A stretch of 64,000 nt of DNA from Bacteroidota bacterium (GCA_016721765.1 JADKHO010000001.1:2096001-2160000), one strand, 5' to 3'. Shown: positions 45,001 through 54,805, counted from the first letter of the stretch. A program made the numbers and translations. The notes: generated by a model from the sequence alone, not told the origin.

Positions 45001-47926
45001 CGGTTACATTATCAGCCCGATAAAGCAGCGTACTTACATTTGTAGTTGTTCCATAAAGAGCAGTGTTTCCGGAGTTCCCGCCATTGTTGTTGGAATAATT
45101 TATTTCAATGAGTAAATTGCTCGTACCATCCCAAGTATAATTAGAATTAAATGTAATCGTATTCCAGCCATTGCCGCTAAGTGTATAGTTTGCTGCATTT
45201 CTGACAACAGTCCAACCCGATGTCAAGAATCCGGAGAGGTTAGTTAACGACGTATTTTGAATTTTTACTTGAAGGTTTTGCAGCACATAAGATGTAACTG
45301 CATTAGGCATATTCACCGCAAAACCAGATAGCTGTGCTCCTCCGATAATACCTAAACCATTTAACTCGGCAGCAGTAAAGAGCATTAACTGCTTTGAACC
45401 GCCATACCAGTTTTGCAGCGGGTTTGGGCCTAAAGTAGAGGAGGAGGAATTACCAACCGTAACAGAACTTCCATTTCCAAGTTCCACAAAACTTGGCGAA
45501 ACACCTCCATTTGTGGTTAAATTAACATGTCCACCTCTGCAAAAGTCGGCCGAAACCGGGGCCGGTATTACAGAGAGCGCGGATTTAATTTGTGGAATGA
45601 GTTGAACTGCTTTTGAGATACTTGTTGATGAAGTAACATTTAAATTATCTGTGACGGTTAAGCTTACATTATAGTTTCCGTTTGCAGCATAGCTTACTGT
45701 TGGTGTGGGTGAAGTTGAAGTTGAAGGATTGCCACCCGGGAAACTCCAAGCATAAGAAACAACATTCCCCATAGAAGCATCACCATAGGTTACAGTATGT
45801 GCGCTGCAATCGGGATTAGCCTCATTTAATACTGTAATTTGTGCGTTAAGTGGACGCAAGTTAGCAAAGGAAGATTCCCAAACACCACGACCATAAGTAT
45901 AGTAGCGAATTAGTGATTGTGAGGTACCATCATCATACAAAGTAAAATTTGTTGGAGCCCTTCGTCCTGGAAGATTTGTACTGTAATTTGTCCAAGTAAT
46001 TTGACCTGCTTTTTTGTAGTACACCGCATTGTTGGTGGCAATAAAAACTAATTCCTGCGTACCACCAATTTCTTCAGCGATAATTTTTCTATGATTTACA
46101 TTTGGCAGGTTGTAAGAAATATTTGTCCAAGTAGCTCCACCATCGCTCGAATAGTAAACTCTATTGTTTATGGATATATAAACTTTATTTGCATCGTTGG
46201 CAATAGCTGTAATACTAGCAAGTGAAGAGGATGCGGAAGGTAAATTAAAAGTGGTGAAGCTTGGGTTTGCCGCTAAAGCATTGGTTGAAACCTGAATTTT
46301 GCCATCGTTGGTTATCACATACAGTTGGTTAGGGTCGGCAACACAACTGTGCATAGCCATAACCGGAACTGTGAAAGTGAAAACAGAGGACCATGTGGGA
46401 GGAGCTGCTGAAAGATTTGTTGTTCGGTAAAGATTATTATCGGTAAACCACATAAATCCTAAACTGGTATTACTGCGATTAAAAGCAAGGTATTCCCAAA
46501 AATTTCCAGTGGTAGGAAGTCCGGATGATGACGTTGCTCCACTGCTTACTGACTTGCGATTGAGTTGTGTTTTTTCATAATAAAATCCGCCATTGGGTAG
46601 GTAGTCGTATTCTTTTTGTCGTGTATCATCGCCACCTCTATCGGTAAACCAACCGGCTGCATTTCTGAAAACTCGTCCATTGTCTTGTGTTCCTAACGTT
46701 ACATAATTGCGGTCGGTATTACTGCTTTTTCCACAATTGTTGTAGGTTTCATAGGCATATAGTCCATTACTTTTGGTAGTCCAATTAAATCCGCCATCTG
46801 TGCTGAGCCATATCCCGCCATCGTTGCAACTAAAAAGTTTATTGGCATCAAACGGACTTTGCTGTACCTGATGCATATCCGTATGCACTTTTGTTGACCA
46901 GTGCGTAATTTCTGTCCAAGTGGCGCCATTATCAAGCGATAACCAAGTATTGTGTGCCTGTAACCATAGTTTAGAAGGGTCTGCTACATCCACCCAAATG
47001 GCGTTGTTGTAATTACCTTGTCCTGTTAAAGTATTATTGTTGTCGAAATCATAAAATGTAATATAAGGTAGGGATGCAGTTCCGGCACCTTCGGGTTTAG
47101 TAACCACAAAATTTAATCCACCATCGCTCGATTTATGCACAATTCCACCGCCACCAATAGCTTCAAAATAAACCACATTGGGATCGGCAGGAGTTACACC
47201 AATTCGACCACCGGCTTGAACAAAATTTACTGCAGTCGTAATTCCGGAAGTTATCTGCGTCCAATTGCTTCCAAAATCGGTTGAACGATAAAAGCGTGCA
47301 CTATTTTCACGAGTACAAGCATACAAAGTACTAGAATTAGCCGCGGCATTTTGTTTTAAATCACAAAATTGTAATGCAGTTGAAGTAGTTGCCACCCAAT
47401 TCGCACCGTTGTTGGTGGATTTGTAAATTCCTTTGTTTGTAGCTGCAACAAAAGTTGCGGAATTATTCGGATCTTGTATGATTTCAATAACAAGACAATT
47501 TGTTAAAGTCGACAAAGTAAATGTGTTTCCGCCATCGGTTGATTTGTAAATACCTTGTCCATTGGAATAATAATTGGCATCGCCTGAACCGAGATAAATA
47601 ATTTGATCGTTGGTATAATCAATACACAAGGATGCACAACTACCGGTTAGATTTTCGGTGCCTGCTTTAACCGTCCAATTGGTGCCGCCATCATTACTTG
47701 CAAAAAAGCCGCCTTCTCCGGTAACTGCATATAATTTGTTGGGATCGGTGCTGTGAAATTTCATTTGACTAATGCGGCAAAGCCCATTAATTTGTCCCGA
47801 AACATTGACAGGGAAATTTGTAAATGTTGGATTTGAACCGGGTGTCCAATTCGCCAATTGAGCAAAAGATGTACTACCTGTTATTAAAAGAAGCAGTAAA
47901 AATTGGGTAAGTTTTTTCATATTCAT
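42068..47926 (-). CDS. Giant T9SS-secreted protein with sortilin/BNR propeller, PKD, Ig-like modules and shared C-terminal cassette
   Basis: About 1,950 residues. The start at 47926 (MNMKKLTQFLLLLLITGSTS FAQ-type signal peptide) avoids overlap with the upstream gene; the frame is open to 47953. The first 700 residues are VPS10/sortilin-like Asp-box repeats (FFASNDGGTNW, IYKSTDGGNTF, WLSTDGGFNWT and others). Then come a PKD domain (about 700-785, AWSFPGGNPST), an Ig-like/adhesion section, an InlB-B-like repeat (VDGISQGAITSYTF) and a DADLDGYYTG segment. From there to the end it carries a cassette of four Cys-bounded FN3-like repeats and a sorting domain (ELVIYSAMGKKVFYNNF, LAAGVYMAEVHI). It should be exported by T9SS and anchored or released at the surface. 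Confidence 0.85.
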   Translation of the reverse strand: MNMKKLTQFLLLLLITGSTSFAQLANWTPGSNPTFTNFPVNVSGQINGLCRISQMKFHSTDPNKLYAVTGEGGFFASNDGGTNWTVKAGTENLTGSCASLCIDYTNDQIIYLGSGDANYYSNGQGIYKSTDGGNTFTLSTLTNCLVIEIIQDPNNSATFVAATNKGIYKSTNNGANWVATTSTALQFCDLKQNAAANSSTLYACTRENSARFYRSTDFGSNWTQITSGITTAVNFVQAGGRIGVTPADPNVVYFEAIGGGGIVHKSSDGGLNFVVTKPEGAGTASLPYITFYDFDNNNTLTGQGNYNNAIWVDVADPSKLWLQAHNTWLSLDNGATWTEITHWSTKVHTDMHQVQQSPFDANKLFSCNDGGIWLSTDGGFNWTTKSNGLYAYETYNNCGKSSNTDRNYVTLGTQDNGRVFRNAAGWFTDRGGDDTRQKEYDYLPNGGFYYEKTQLNRKSVSSGATSSSGLPTTGNFWEYLAFNRSNTSLGFMWFTDNNLYRTTNLSAAPPTWSSVFTFTVPVMAMHSCVADPNQLYVITNDGKIQVSTNALAANPSFTTFNLPSASSSLASITAIANDANKVYISINNRVYYSSDGGATWTNISYNLPNVNHRKIIAEEIGGTQELVFIATNNAVYYKKAGQITWTNYSTNLPGRRAPTNFTLYDDGTSQSLIRYYTYGRGVWESSFANLRPLNAQITVLNEANPDCSAHTVTYGDASMGNVVSYAWSFPGGNPSTSTSPTPTVSYAANGNYNVSLTVTDNLNVTSSTSISKAVQLIPQIKSALSVIPAPVSADFCRGGHVNLTTNGGVSPSFVELGNGSSVTVGNSSSSTLGPNPLQNWYGGSKQLMLFTAAELNGLGIIGGAQLSGFAVNMPNAVTSYVLQNLQVKIQNTSLTNLSGFLTSGWTVVRNAANYTLSGNGWNTITFNSNYTWDGTSNLLIEINYSNNNGGNSGNTALYGTTTNVSTLLYRADNVTAAAVDTYSGGATYMYSARNNVRFFMSGTASSYSWSPSSGLNIASGTSVVASPLTTTNYTVTATSAGTCPVAASQVVTLLTNTISASAGSNGIISPLGNSTINCGTDLSYTITPDAGYTVQDVLVDGISQGAITSYTFTNVILNHTISASFVANCIPFNWYLDADLDGYYTGAPVLSCTSPGSGYTSLLPVNGSGDCDDANINVHALPAASTITANGPLTFCEGESVTLLGNTSGGEWNTTETSYAINVISSGTYFVTNSNSCGNTNSNSLVVTVTPVSIAPVGVTAASPYTYGFENATPPAVFCGMIISNDNFPADIEKWHTSTLAPHSGNNHMAINANADAVSAKEDWFFTAPLNLLAGKSYRISFWYKGTNASKLEKLEVFAGLLADAANMQINASLFSKNNIQNTTYSNDSSTAFIPSFSGTYYFGFHAFSDANQANLHIDDIQVKEISTTNLNPIYCTTIPSLYSQIFVQPVLGASNYRFKIVGSGAQSSYNFEHYRNNANPDYRLKWAPGVIYGYTYDVSVAYYKNGTWSPYGASCPVSLGAFPTIKLRNNPVTPGFCNYTISDLNYQLFTDSLPGANDYMYKIVENNSGNSYNYDHTWQRFSGNLDYRLVWAYQASPLIDRVRFGYKYDVQTRALVGKTNAAFGNRPGEWGNYGATCELDLSTNSPTTSLSNCNILLASLNQQIFTNPVNGATNYEYEFTAPGYTAVVYRGNGNTDFRLTWIPTSPSVPGGPRYATTYSVRVKPFVGGVWLTYGSACSVTTPSAPSTSITGICGTTLSPAQFNNTLTCTAVPGASMYAYRITNVGGVAYSKVFYNYNSNNTFSLSRTLQCCGQQNLLPNSTYTIEVAYYAGIWSAYGTACTFTTGATVPRYSPFESNSGTTRDNSFNFVIYPNPSKVGESFSLELYGVNFVNEKAELVIYSAMGKKVFYNNFTINEEASYTYQPNIQLAAGVYMAEVHIFGSVYYQKFVVN

Positions 47927-47939
47927 TTTATTTCTTGAA

Positions 47940-48455
47940 TTAGTTTTTGCCATTTTTTAATTCTTCTTCTTTCAATTCTTTATGTTGGGCATCAATAATG
48001 CGCTGTTGTTCATCGGGCGTAACAATTGAGCCGTCACTTTGCACCCAAGGTTGAACACTATAAAACCAACTTCTAAATGCACGCACTTCGGCAGCATAAT
48101 TTGGTGAATTTGGTTTTTGTTTTCTTTTTTCACGTTCTTTTTCTCTTTCCTTTTCCCTGCTATTTTCATTACCCGTTTCTAATCCAACTTCTTTTTCGAA
48201 TGAATCGGCTCCTTCCTGCATTTTTTCCCAAGGCTCTTCGGGTAAAAATCTATCTGTAAAAAAAATCCGAAACGCTTTAACGGTTTCAAAATAATTTTCA
48301 TTTGGATCATTCATCATCGTTATCCATAAAGGGCTATTGCGGTATTCACTCTCTTTTGATGTATTTGATTGTGCTTGCGCTAAAGCATTGGTGAGTAGAA
48401 TAAAAAGCAGCATTAGCTTTTGTTTTAAATAGCTTCGGAATAGTAGTTTTTTCAT
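47940..48455 (-). CDS. Small secreted partner of the sortilin-like protein
   Basis: A 171-residue protein with signal peptide ending ANALAQAQ-like (LLFILLTNALAQAQ). It contains two related segments: NPNENYFETVKAFRIFFTDR (about 51-70) and NYAAEVRAFRSWFYSVQPWV (about 118-137). Each is followed by an acidic/basic linker; the one between them is Arg/Lys/Glu rich and probably helical. The gene ends 13 nt before the propeller gene. I recall such small secreted proteins encoded upstream of Bacteroidota sortilin-like genes, but no function is known. No catalytic motif is visible. Confidence 0.7.
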   Translation of the reverse strand: MKKLLFRSYLKQKLMLLFILLTNALAQAQSNTSKESEYRNSPLWITMMNDPNENYFETVKAFRIFFTDRFLPEEPWEKMQEGADSFEKEVGLETGNENSREKEREKEREKRKQKPNSPNYAAEVRAFRSWFYSVQPWVQSDGSIVTPDEQQRIIDAQHKELKEEELKNGKN

Positions 48456-48802
48456 TTGGACATTTATTAAAATTTTGAGTGGGTAAATCTATTAGAATTT
48501 TAGCTAAGAAAACAGGACAAATGTTAGGTATGAAATCTACCTAAAATGCTATTGAACGTCAATATCAGGTTTTAAAATAATACCTATGAGGTTAATGTCT
48601 TACCACGTTAAAAAGTTTCTTTAAGACAATGATTTTGGACATTATGTTTTCTTGAAAAAAATTTTGTTCGAGAGTGATTATTAAAATTATTTTGTCAGGA
48701 TAATCTAGACTATACCGCTTTTTAGTATAGAAGGATACCTTACTTAAAAACAAAATCCGATCTAGCAAGGCTAAATCGGATTTTGCAAATGCGAACCGAA
48801 AA
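48456..48802. other. 347-nt intergenic region with terminator and a 75-bp element shared with 55004-55088
   Basis: This gap lies between the metalloprotease-gene stop and the start of the small secreted-protein gene. It contains the terminator at 48746-48785 and an element at 48616-48700. The element includes GATTTTGGACATTATGTTTT and recurs, with about 85% identity by eye, at 55004-55088 upstream of the other side of the metalloprotease gene. I see no ORF here. Confidence 0.7.
48746..48785 (-). terminator. Terminator after the metalloprotease gene
   Basis: CAAAATCCGAT (48751-48761) pairs with ATCGGATTTTG (48775-48785). On the minus strand the stem is followed by TTTTTAAG. It lies 18 nt after the gene's stop and is nearly identical to the hairpin at 42004. 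Confidence 0.85.
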
Positions 48803-51800
48803 TTACTTCACTACAAATTTTTGATAGTGCACGGATTCCAGAATATGCACTTCTGCCATATAAACACCGGCTGCCAAGCGGATGTTAGGCTGATAAGCAA
48901 AGCTCGACCCTTCGGTAATCATAAAGCTATTGTTATAAACCTTTTTACCCATTGCACTATAAATAACAAGTTCAGCTTCTTGGTTTTTAAAATTAGTGCT
49001 ATTTAATTCGATTGAAATACCTTCACTAGCCAAAGAAGGATTGGGATAAATAGAAAGATTAAAAGAGTTTTCATCTATCGTTACACTGTTTGATTCAAAG
49101 GGAGAATAGCGCGGAACAGTAGTCCCTGTGGTGAATGTACACGCAGGACCGTAAGCGCTCCATACACCGGCATAATAAGCCACTTCGATAGTGTAAGTTG
49201 CATTTGGCAAGAGGTTTTGTTGTCCACAGCAAGCTAATGTTCGCGCTAAGCTGAAAGTGTTGTTTGGATTAAAGTTGTAAAACACTTTTGAATAAGCTAC
49301 TCCACCAACATTTGTAATGCGATAAGAATACATACTAGCGCCCGGAACGGCAGTACAGCTGATTGTGCTGCTGAATTGACCCGAAGATAGAGTTGTACCA
49401 CATATTCCCAAAATAGTAGTGCTTGGTGCTGCCGGTGTAGTTACTGTGCAAGCTGCTCCATAATTAAGCCATACACCCCCAACATAAGGTTTAACCCGCA
49501 CACTATAAGTAGTGGCATAGCGAGGACCTCCGGGCACTGCAGGACTTGTAGGTATCCATATCAAGCGAAAATCGGTATTCCCATTGCCACGGTAAACAAC
49601 AGCTGTGTACCCGGGCGCCGTAAATTCATACTCATAATTGGTTGCACCGTTAACAGGGGTTGTGAAAATTTGTTGGTTGAGCGATGACAATAGGATGTTA
49701 CAATTGCTTAGCGAAGTAGTTGGCGAGTTTGTGCTTAAATCTAATTCACAAGTAGCACCATAATTGCCCCATTCGCCTGGACGATTTCCAAAAGCAGCGT
49801 TTGTTTTCCCAACAAGTGCGCGTGTTTGCACATCGTACTTATAGCCAAATCTAACCCGATCAATTAATGGTGATGTCTGATAAGCCCACACCAAACGGTA
49901 ATCGAGGTTTCCGCTATAGCGCTGCCAAGTGTGATCATAATTGTAGGAATTGCCTGAATTGTTTTCTACTATTTTATACATATAATCATTTGCACCTGAT
50001 AGTGAATCGGTAAACAATTGAGCGTTTAAGTCGGAAATGGTGTAATTGCATTGCCCCGGGGTGAGCGGATTATTACGCAATTTAATTGTTGGGAAAGCGC
50101 CCAATGAAACCGGACATGAGGCGCCGTAGGGACTCCAAACACCATTTTTAAAGTATGCTACAGAAACGTCATAAGTATAGCCATAAATCACGCCGGGAGC
50201 CCATTTAAGGCGATAATCAGGATTTGCATTGTTGCGGTAATGTTCATAATTATAACTGGCTTGCGCGCCAGAGCCAACAATTTTAAAGCGGTAATTGGAT
50301 GCACCCGGCACCGGTTGAACAAAAATTTGACTGTACAAACTTGGTATAGTGGTGCAATAAATTGGATTTAAGTTGGTCGTGGATACTTCTTTAACTTGAA
50401 TGTCATCAACAAATAAATTAGCTTGATTGGCAGCGCTGAACGCATGGAATCCAAAATAATAAGTACCGCTAAAAGATGGAATAAAAGCACTTGAGGAGTC
50501 AATACTATAAGATGTATTTTGTATATTATTTTTACTGTAGAGCGGAGCATTAATTTGCATATTTGCTGCATCAGCTAACAGTCCGGTAAATACTTGCAAT
50601 TTTTCGAGTTTAGCAGCATTAGTACTTCTGTACCAAAACGAAATTCGATACGATTTACCTGCCAATAAAGTAAGCGGAGCAGTGAAAAACCAATCCTCCT
50701 TAGCGCTAACACCATCAGCATTAGCATTTATTGCCATGTGATTGTTGCCGCTGTGTGGCGCTTGTGTGGAAGTATGCCATTTTTCGATATCAGCAGGGAA
50801 ATTGTCATTGCTGATAATCATGCCACAAAACACAGCTGGGGGAGTAGCATTCTCAAAACCATAGTTATAGGGACTTGCAGCAGTTACGCCAACCGGAGCG
50901 ATGCTAGCAGGTGTTACTGTAACGACTATACTATTTGAATTTGTGTTGCCACAGGAATTGCTATTGATTACAAAATAAGTGCCGCTGCTAATTACATTTA
51001 TGGCATTACTTGTTTCTGTTGTATTCCATTCACCACCAGAAGTATTTCCAAGTAAGGTAACACTTTCGCCTTCACAAAAGGTAAGGGGTCCGTTTGCCGA
51101 GATGGTACTTGCAGCAGGAAATGCATGCACATTTATATTTGCATCGTCACAATCACCGCTGCCATTTGGAGGCAATACCGAAGTATATCCGCTACCCGGA
51201 GAACTGCAAGAGGCTATTGGGGATCCGGTATAATAGCCATCTAAATCGGCATCGAGGTACCAATTAATTCCACTACTTACCGTGATGCTCATTTGTAGGG
51301 CAATTCCATTTCCGCAAGCATTCGAAGGGGTAACAGTTAAGTCACCGGAAGTCGCTGAAAGCGAAAAATCGATGCTGATGGAATTACCGGTTCCAGAAAT
51401 GCTTGCGCCTGTTCCGGAGTAGGACCAAGTGTACGTTACGCCAGCCACTGATGGAACTGTATAAGTCACATTCGTTTGACCAACACATACCGATGATGTA
51501 GAGGCGGTGAAGGAAGCAGGTTGCGAAGGCACTGAACCGTTAGTTCCAACTGAAAAATTTTGACTTACTGAACAACCTTGCGCATCTGAAACAGTTAAGG
51601 AGTAATTCTGTACACATAATCCACTGGCGGTTGCGGAACTTTGTCCATTTGACCATGCGTACACATAGGGTGCAATTCCATTTGAAATAACAGCACTTGC
51701 GGTACCATCGCAAACGGCAGGACAGGATGCGTTTACCGGAGTAACGTTTACAAGTAAATTACAAATAGGAGTATAGCAAACATTTAAACCCCACGTAGCT

Positions 51801-54800
51801 AGGCTACCACCATCTTGATCAGCAATATCGTTAACAATTAATTGCCACGTACCCGATAAGGCAGTTCCATCATAAATGCTTAGCGGATTTTTTGGTTTAT
51901 AAAACAGTCCGCTTGTTGGTGGGCAAGGTAAAGCTGTATAAAGGTTTGCAGCTTCGTCGTCAAAATTTACATTAAAATTATCCTCACTTGCACAAATATT
52001 TTGCAACACAATATCGTTCACAGCACCCGGACTTCTTAGCGTAAAAGTTAAATCGTTTATCCACGAGTGAGTACCGGTTACGTTTACTAAATTAATATCG
52101 GAAATCGTTCCAGTAAACGGAATAACCAAATTGGAAGTAATTGTTGGAGCTCCAGTAGCTGAAATTGCAAGAGGAATATTTGTACTGTTAAATGTGGTGC
52201 AGTACACATTTGAAGTTGTAAAGCTAAATCCTGAACTAAAGTTTCCGGTAAAACAAGAATTAACAGCACGTACTCGCCAAAAGTAAACGGTAGATGAGCT
52301 GAGTGAACTTGCTAGGGTATAGCTGTTTGTGTTAATACCGTTAAACGTTTGCAATCCTATTGTAAAACCAGCATTTGTGGCGATTTCTAGATCATAGCTT
52401 AAAGCATTTGCACTTGAAGTCCATGTTAATGTTGGGAGCACACTTTGGCCCGTTGCATTATTAGCAGGGGTTTGCAAACTAAAATTTCCGGGGCTATCAA
52501 AAACGGTTAATCCGGTACTAAAATTTTTGTTAGAGCTGGCAGATGCAGCATCTACATTAAAAGTATAAGCACCACCAAGAGTTAAATTAGAAAGTGTGAG
52601 TGTACTGCTTGCCCCGGGAGTTATTGGATTGGGGCTAAATAATGCGGAAGCTCCAGGAGGTAAAGAGCTTGCAGTTAAGGTAATCGCACCTGTGTATCCT
52701 AAAATAGAAGAGGTATTAATAGTATAAACGGCAGCAACATTCACACACACATTTTGTGTACCGGGAGTTACAGAAAGTGTGTAATCCGGAATGGTGGGCG
52801 CGGTGATGGTAAAATTAGTATTACTGATATCGAAATAAACATTGTCAACTGCTTCCACTTTAATACGTGCAGTAGTGGTAGGAGAATTTGGAACAGTAAT
52901 TATTTGAGAACCATCATTTGGAGTGTTCGCTAAAACTAGGGTAGGATAAGTGAAACCTCCATCGGTAGAAAGCAAAATATTAACATTCGCAGTACTAATA
53001 GGTGCTGCAGTGGTTCCACTTACATTCCAAGTAACTGTTTGAGTTGAATTCCCAATCCAAGAAACAGCTGTATTTGGAGCAGTCACTGCGAAGGCTCCCC
53101 CATTGTTCACCACATTAATCGATAAAGTTGTATCCGGATGCATTACACCGGCACCACCGCTCTTATTATCTCTTGCGGTTAGTCGAAAGTGTAGGGTACG
53201 TGCCACATTGGGCAATATTTCACCAATACTTGTCACGTTATTTACAATGTCTGAAATCTGCGGAAAAGTGCGTGATGGAGAAGTTGTGGGGCTAAATGGC
53301 CGGAACAGAGGAGCTGAGGCAAGGTTGGCATTCCAAGCACCGGCAGTTCCTAAATCGAATTGTTCCCATGAAAAGGTAAGCGGATCGTTATCGGCATCTG
53401 TGCCTGCACCTGTTAAAGTAAAAGGTGTGGAAATAGGAATTGATTTATTGGCGCCCATGCTGGTAACATTTGGAGCTGTATTTCCGGTTGCTGTGGTAAC
53501 AGGACAAGTATTGCCGGTAGAAGTGGTGGAGTAAATTACAATTTCGTCGAAACTTCTTGTGCTAAAATAAGGAATACTATGTGGTGCCAAATCATCGGCA
53601 CCACAAATACCGGCATAGGCCATAATTGTAATTCCACTTCCTGGTTCGTATGCTGAATTAGTAGATCTATTTCCACTACAACTTCCGGTTACACTATTAA
53701 AGGTATGGTTTCCACCGAACTGGTGTCCCATTTCATGCGCGACGTAATCAATGTCGAAATTATCACCAATTGGAGCATTCATTCCGGTAACACCGCGCGC
53801 TTTATTACCAGCATTGCAAATAACACCGAGTCCGGCAACGCCACCACCCCCGGTGCTAAATACATGTCCAATATCGAAATTGGCGGTACCAATAATGGTT
53901 GTAAGATTATTTTGGTTTTCTCCAAGCATGGTACTACCGCTGTTATTGGTGTAGGGATCGGTTGCAGCATTGGTATAAACAAGTAAATTGTTATTTGCTA
54001 TCAGTACCAATCGAATGGCTACTTCACTTTCATATACTCCGTTAACGCGGTTTACGGAAGTAACCATAGCAGCAAGTGCAAGCGGAGTTGTACCACCGTG
54101 AAAAGCAGCATATTCGCCTGTGCAAGCTAGCGCCAAACGGTAGGTGCGCAAATTGGCGCCGGAAGTGCGTAATGCAGTGAGGTTAGACTCTATTGCTTTT
54201 TTTGAAATTATTTCGTTTGATGTTTCGCATTGAAAAGGTGAGCTTGACGGTGCATTTTTTTTATCATAACTGATATACTCTTCTGTAGTTCCTTTAGAAT
54301 AGGGATCAATAACAATGGTTCCTTTCGGTGAAAGCACCAGTGCATGGAAACCATGTGGAGTAAAATCCAGTTTTATTTTTGCGCTTTTGTCATCTAATCC
54401 AACACCGGTATATGTTTTTATTTCAGGATATTTAGCGGCCAAATCGGGATGCATCACATTGTACTCGAAAATCTGAAATTTTTGGAAGCTGCCATCCGGA
54501 AAGGGAAGGTAAAATAGTTGTCCATTCCTCAGATCTGCAGTATTTGCAGGCTCATTTGGTGCGCTTGCAAGTTGATTTTGCAATTCTATTTTATTGATGT
54601 GAAGCGTGCGGTATGCACTAGGAATTGTAAACCGATCGGCTTTATTTACTATTTCAGTTTCAGGAATATCGGTCCAAACTTTTAATGCATTTGCATCTTG
54701 CGCAACTAATTTCGCACCACTAAAAAGAAATAGTAATACGAGTTGAATACGCAACACATTGTTGCTGAAATTGCGCGTAATTAAAGTGAAGTAGTTATTT

Positions 54801-54805
54801 TTCAT
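48803..54805 (-). CDS. Giant T9SS-secreted M12B (reprolysin-like) metalloprotease with P-domain and shared C-terminal cassette
   Basis: A 2,000-residue secreted protease. It starts MKNNYFTLITRNFSNNVLRI, with a hydrophobic segment LVLLFLFSGAKLVAQ as signal peptide, then a propeptide-like region (about 60-190). The catalytic reprolysin domain has the zinc motif HEMGHQFGGNH (His357, Glu358, His361, His367), with a Met-turn-like IMAYAG near 391-396. Fibronectin/Ig-like modules follow, then a proprotein-convertase P-domain (about 870-1010; GTHSWINDLTFTLRSPG, YDGTALSGTWQLIVND). A DADLDGYYTG segment and four Cys-bounded FN3-like repeats lead to a T9SS sorting domain (ELVIYSAMGKKVYNNSF). The C-terminal 820 residues match the neighbouring sortilin-like protein. 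Likely role: surface or secreted proteolysis. Confidence 0.9.
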   Translation of the reverse strand: MKNNYFTLITRNFSNNVLRIQLVLLFLFSGAKLVAQDANALKVWTDIPETEIVNKADRFTIPSAYRTLHINKIELQNQLASAPNEPANTADLRNGQLFYLPFPDGSFQKFQIFEYNVMHPDLAAKYPEIKTYTGVGLDDKSAKIKLDFTPHGFHALVLSPKGTIVIDPYSKGTTEEYISYDKKNAPSSSPFQCETSNEIISKKAIESNLTALRTSGANLRTYRLALACTGEYAAFHGGTTPLALAAMVTSVNRVNGVYESEVAIRLVLIANNNLLVYTNAATDPYTNNSGSTMLGENQNNLTTIIGTANFDIGHVFSTGGGGVAGLGVICNAGNKARGVTGMNAPIGDNFDIDYVAHEMGHQFGGNHTFNSVTGSCSGNRSTNSAYEPGSGITIMAYAGICGADDLAPHSIPYFSTRSFDEIVIYSTTSTGNTCPVTTATGNTAPNVTSMGANKSIPISTPFTLTGAGTDADNDPLTFSWEQFDLGTAGAWNANLASAPLFRPFSPTTSPSRTFPQISDIVNNVTSIGEILPNVARTLHFRLTARDNKSGGAGVMHPDTTLSINVVNNGGAFAVTAPNTAVSWIGNSTQTVTWNVSGTTAAPISTANVNILLSTDGGFTYPTLVLANTPNDGSQIITVPNSPTTTARIKVEAVDNVYFDISNTNFTITAPTIPDYTLSVTPGTQNVCVNVAAVYTINTSSILGYTGAITLTASSLPPGASALFSPNPITPGASSTLTLSNLTLGGAYTFNVDAASASSNKNFSTGLTVFDSPGNFSLQTPANNATGQSVLPTLTWTSSANALSYDLEIATNAGFTIGLQTFNGINTNSYTLASSLSSSTVYFWRVRAVNSCFTGNFSSGFSFTTSNVYCTTFNSTNIPLAISATGAPTITSNLVIPFTGTISDINLVNVTGTHSWINDLTFTLRSPGAVNDIVLQNICASEDNFNVNFDDEAANLYTALPCPPTSGLFYKPKNPLSIYDGTALSGTWQLIVNDIADQDGGSLATWGLNVCYTPICNLLVNVTPVNASCPAVCDGTASAVISNGIAPYVYAWSNGQSSATASGLCVQNYSLTVSDAQGCSVSQNFSVGTNGSVPSQPASFTASTSSVCVGQTNVTYTVPSVAGVTYTWSYSGTGASISGTGNSISIDFSLSATSGDLTVTPSNACGNGIALQMSITVSSGINWYLDADLDGYYTGSPIASCSSPGSGYTSVLPPNGSGDCDDANINVHAFPAASTISANGPLTFCEGESVTLLGNTSGGEWNTTETSNAINVISSGTYFVINSNSCGNTNSNSIVVTVTPASIAPVGVTAASPYNYGFENATPPAVFCGMIISNDNFPADIEKWHTSTQAPHSGNNHMAINANADGVSAKEDWFFTAPLTLLAGKSYRISFWYRSTNAAKLEKLQVFTGLLADAANMQINAPLYSKNNIQNTSYSIDSSSAFIPSFSGTYYFGFHAFSAANQANLFVDDIQVKEVSTTNLNPIYCTTIPSLYSQIFVQPVPGASNYRFKIVGSGAQASYNYEHYRNNANPDYRLKWAPGVIYGYTYDVSVAYFKNGVWSPYGASCPVSLGAFPTIKLRNNPLTPGQCNYTISDLNAQLFTDSLSGANDYMYKIVENNSGNSYNYDHTWQRYSGNLDYRLVWAYQTSPLIDRVRFGYKYDVQTRALVGKTNAAFGNRPGEWGNYGATCELDLSTNSPTTSLSNCNILLSSLNQQIFTTPVNGATNYEYEFTAPGYTAVVYRGNGNTDFRLIWIPTSPAVPGGPRYATTYSVRVKPYVGGVWLNYGAACTVTTPAAPSTTILGICGTTLSSGQFSSTISCTAVPGASMYSYRITNVGGVAYSKVFYNFNPNNTFSLARTLACCGQQNLLPNATYTIEVAYYAGVWSAYGPACTFTTGTTVPRYSPFESNSVTIDENSFNLSIYPNPSLASEGISIELNSTNFKNQEAELVIYSAMGKKVYNNSFMITEGSSFAYQPNIRLAAGVYMAEVHILESVHYQKFVVK

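Noticed and set aside
47953..47953. ATG at 47953 as start of the sortilin-like gene
   Set aside because: It overlaps the end of the upstream gene and puts a polar stretch before the signal peptide; the ATG at 47926 or 47920 gives a clean leader.
53103..53986. Plus-strand ORFs of 67-143 codons within the metalloprotease catalytic region
   Set aside because: They are antisense to the HEMGHQFGGNH domain and have low-complexity composition.
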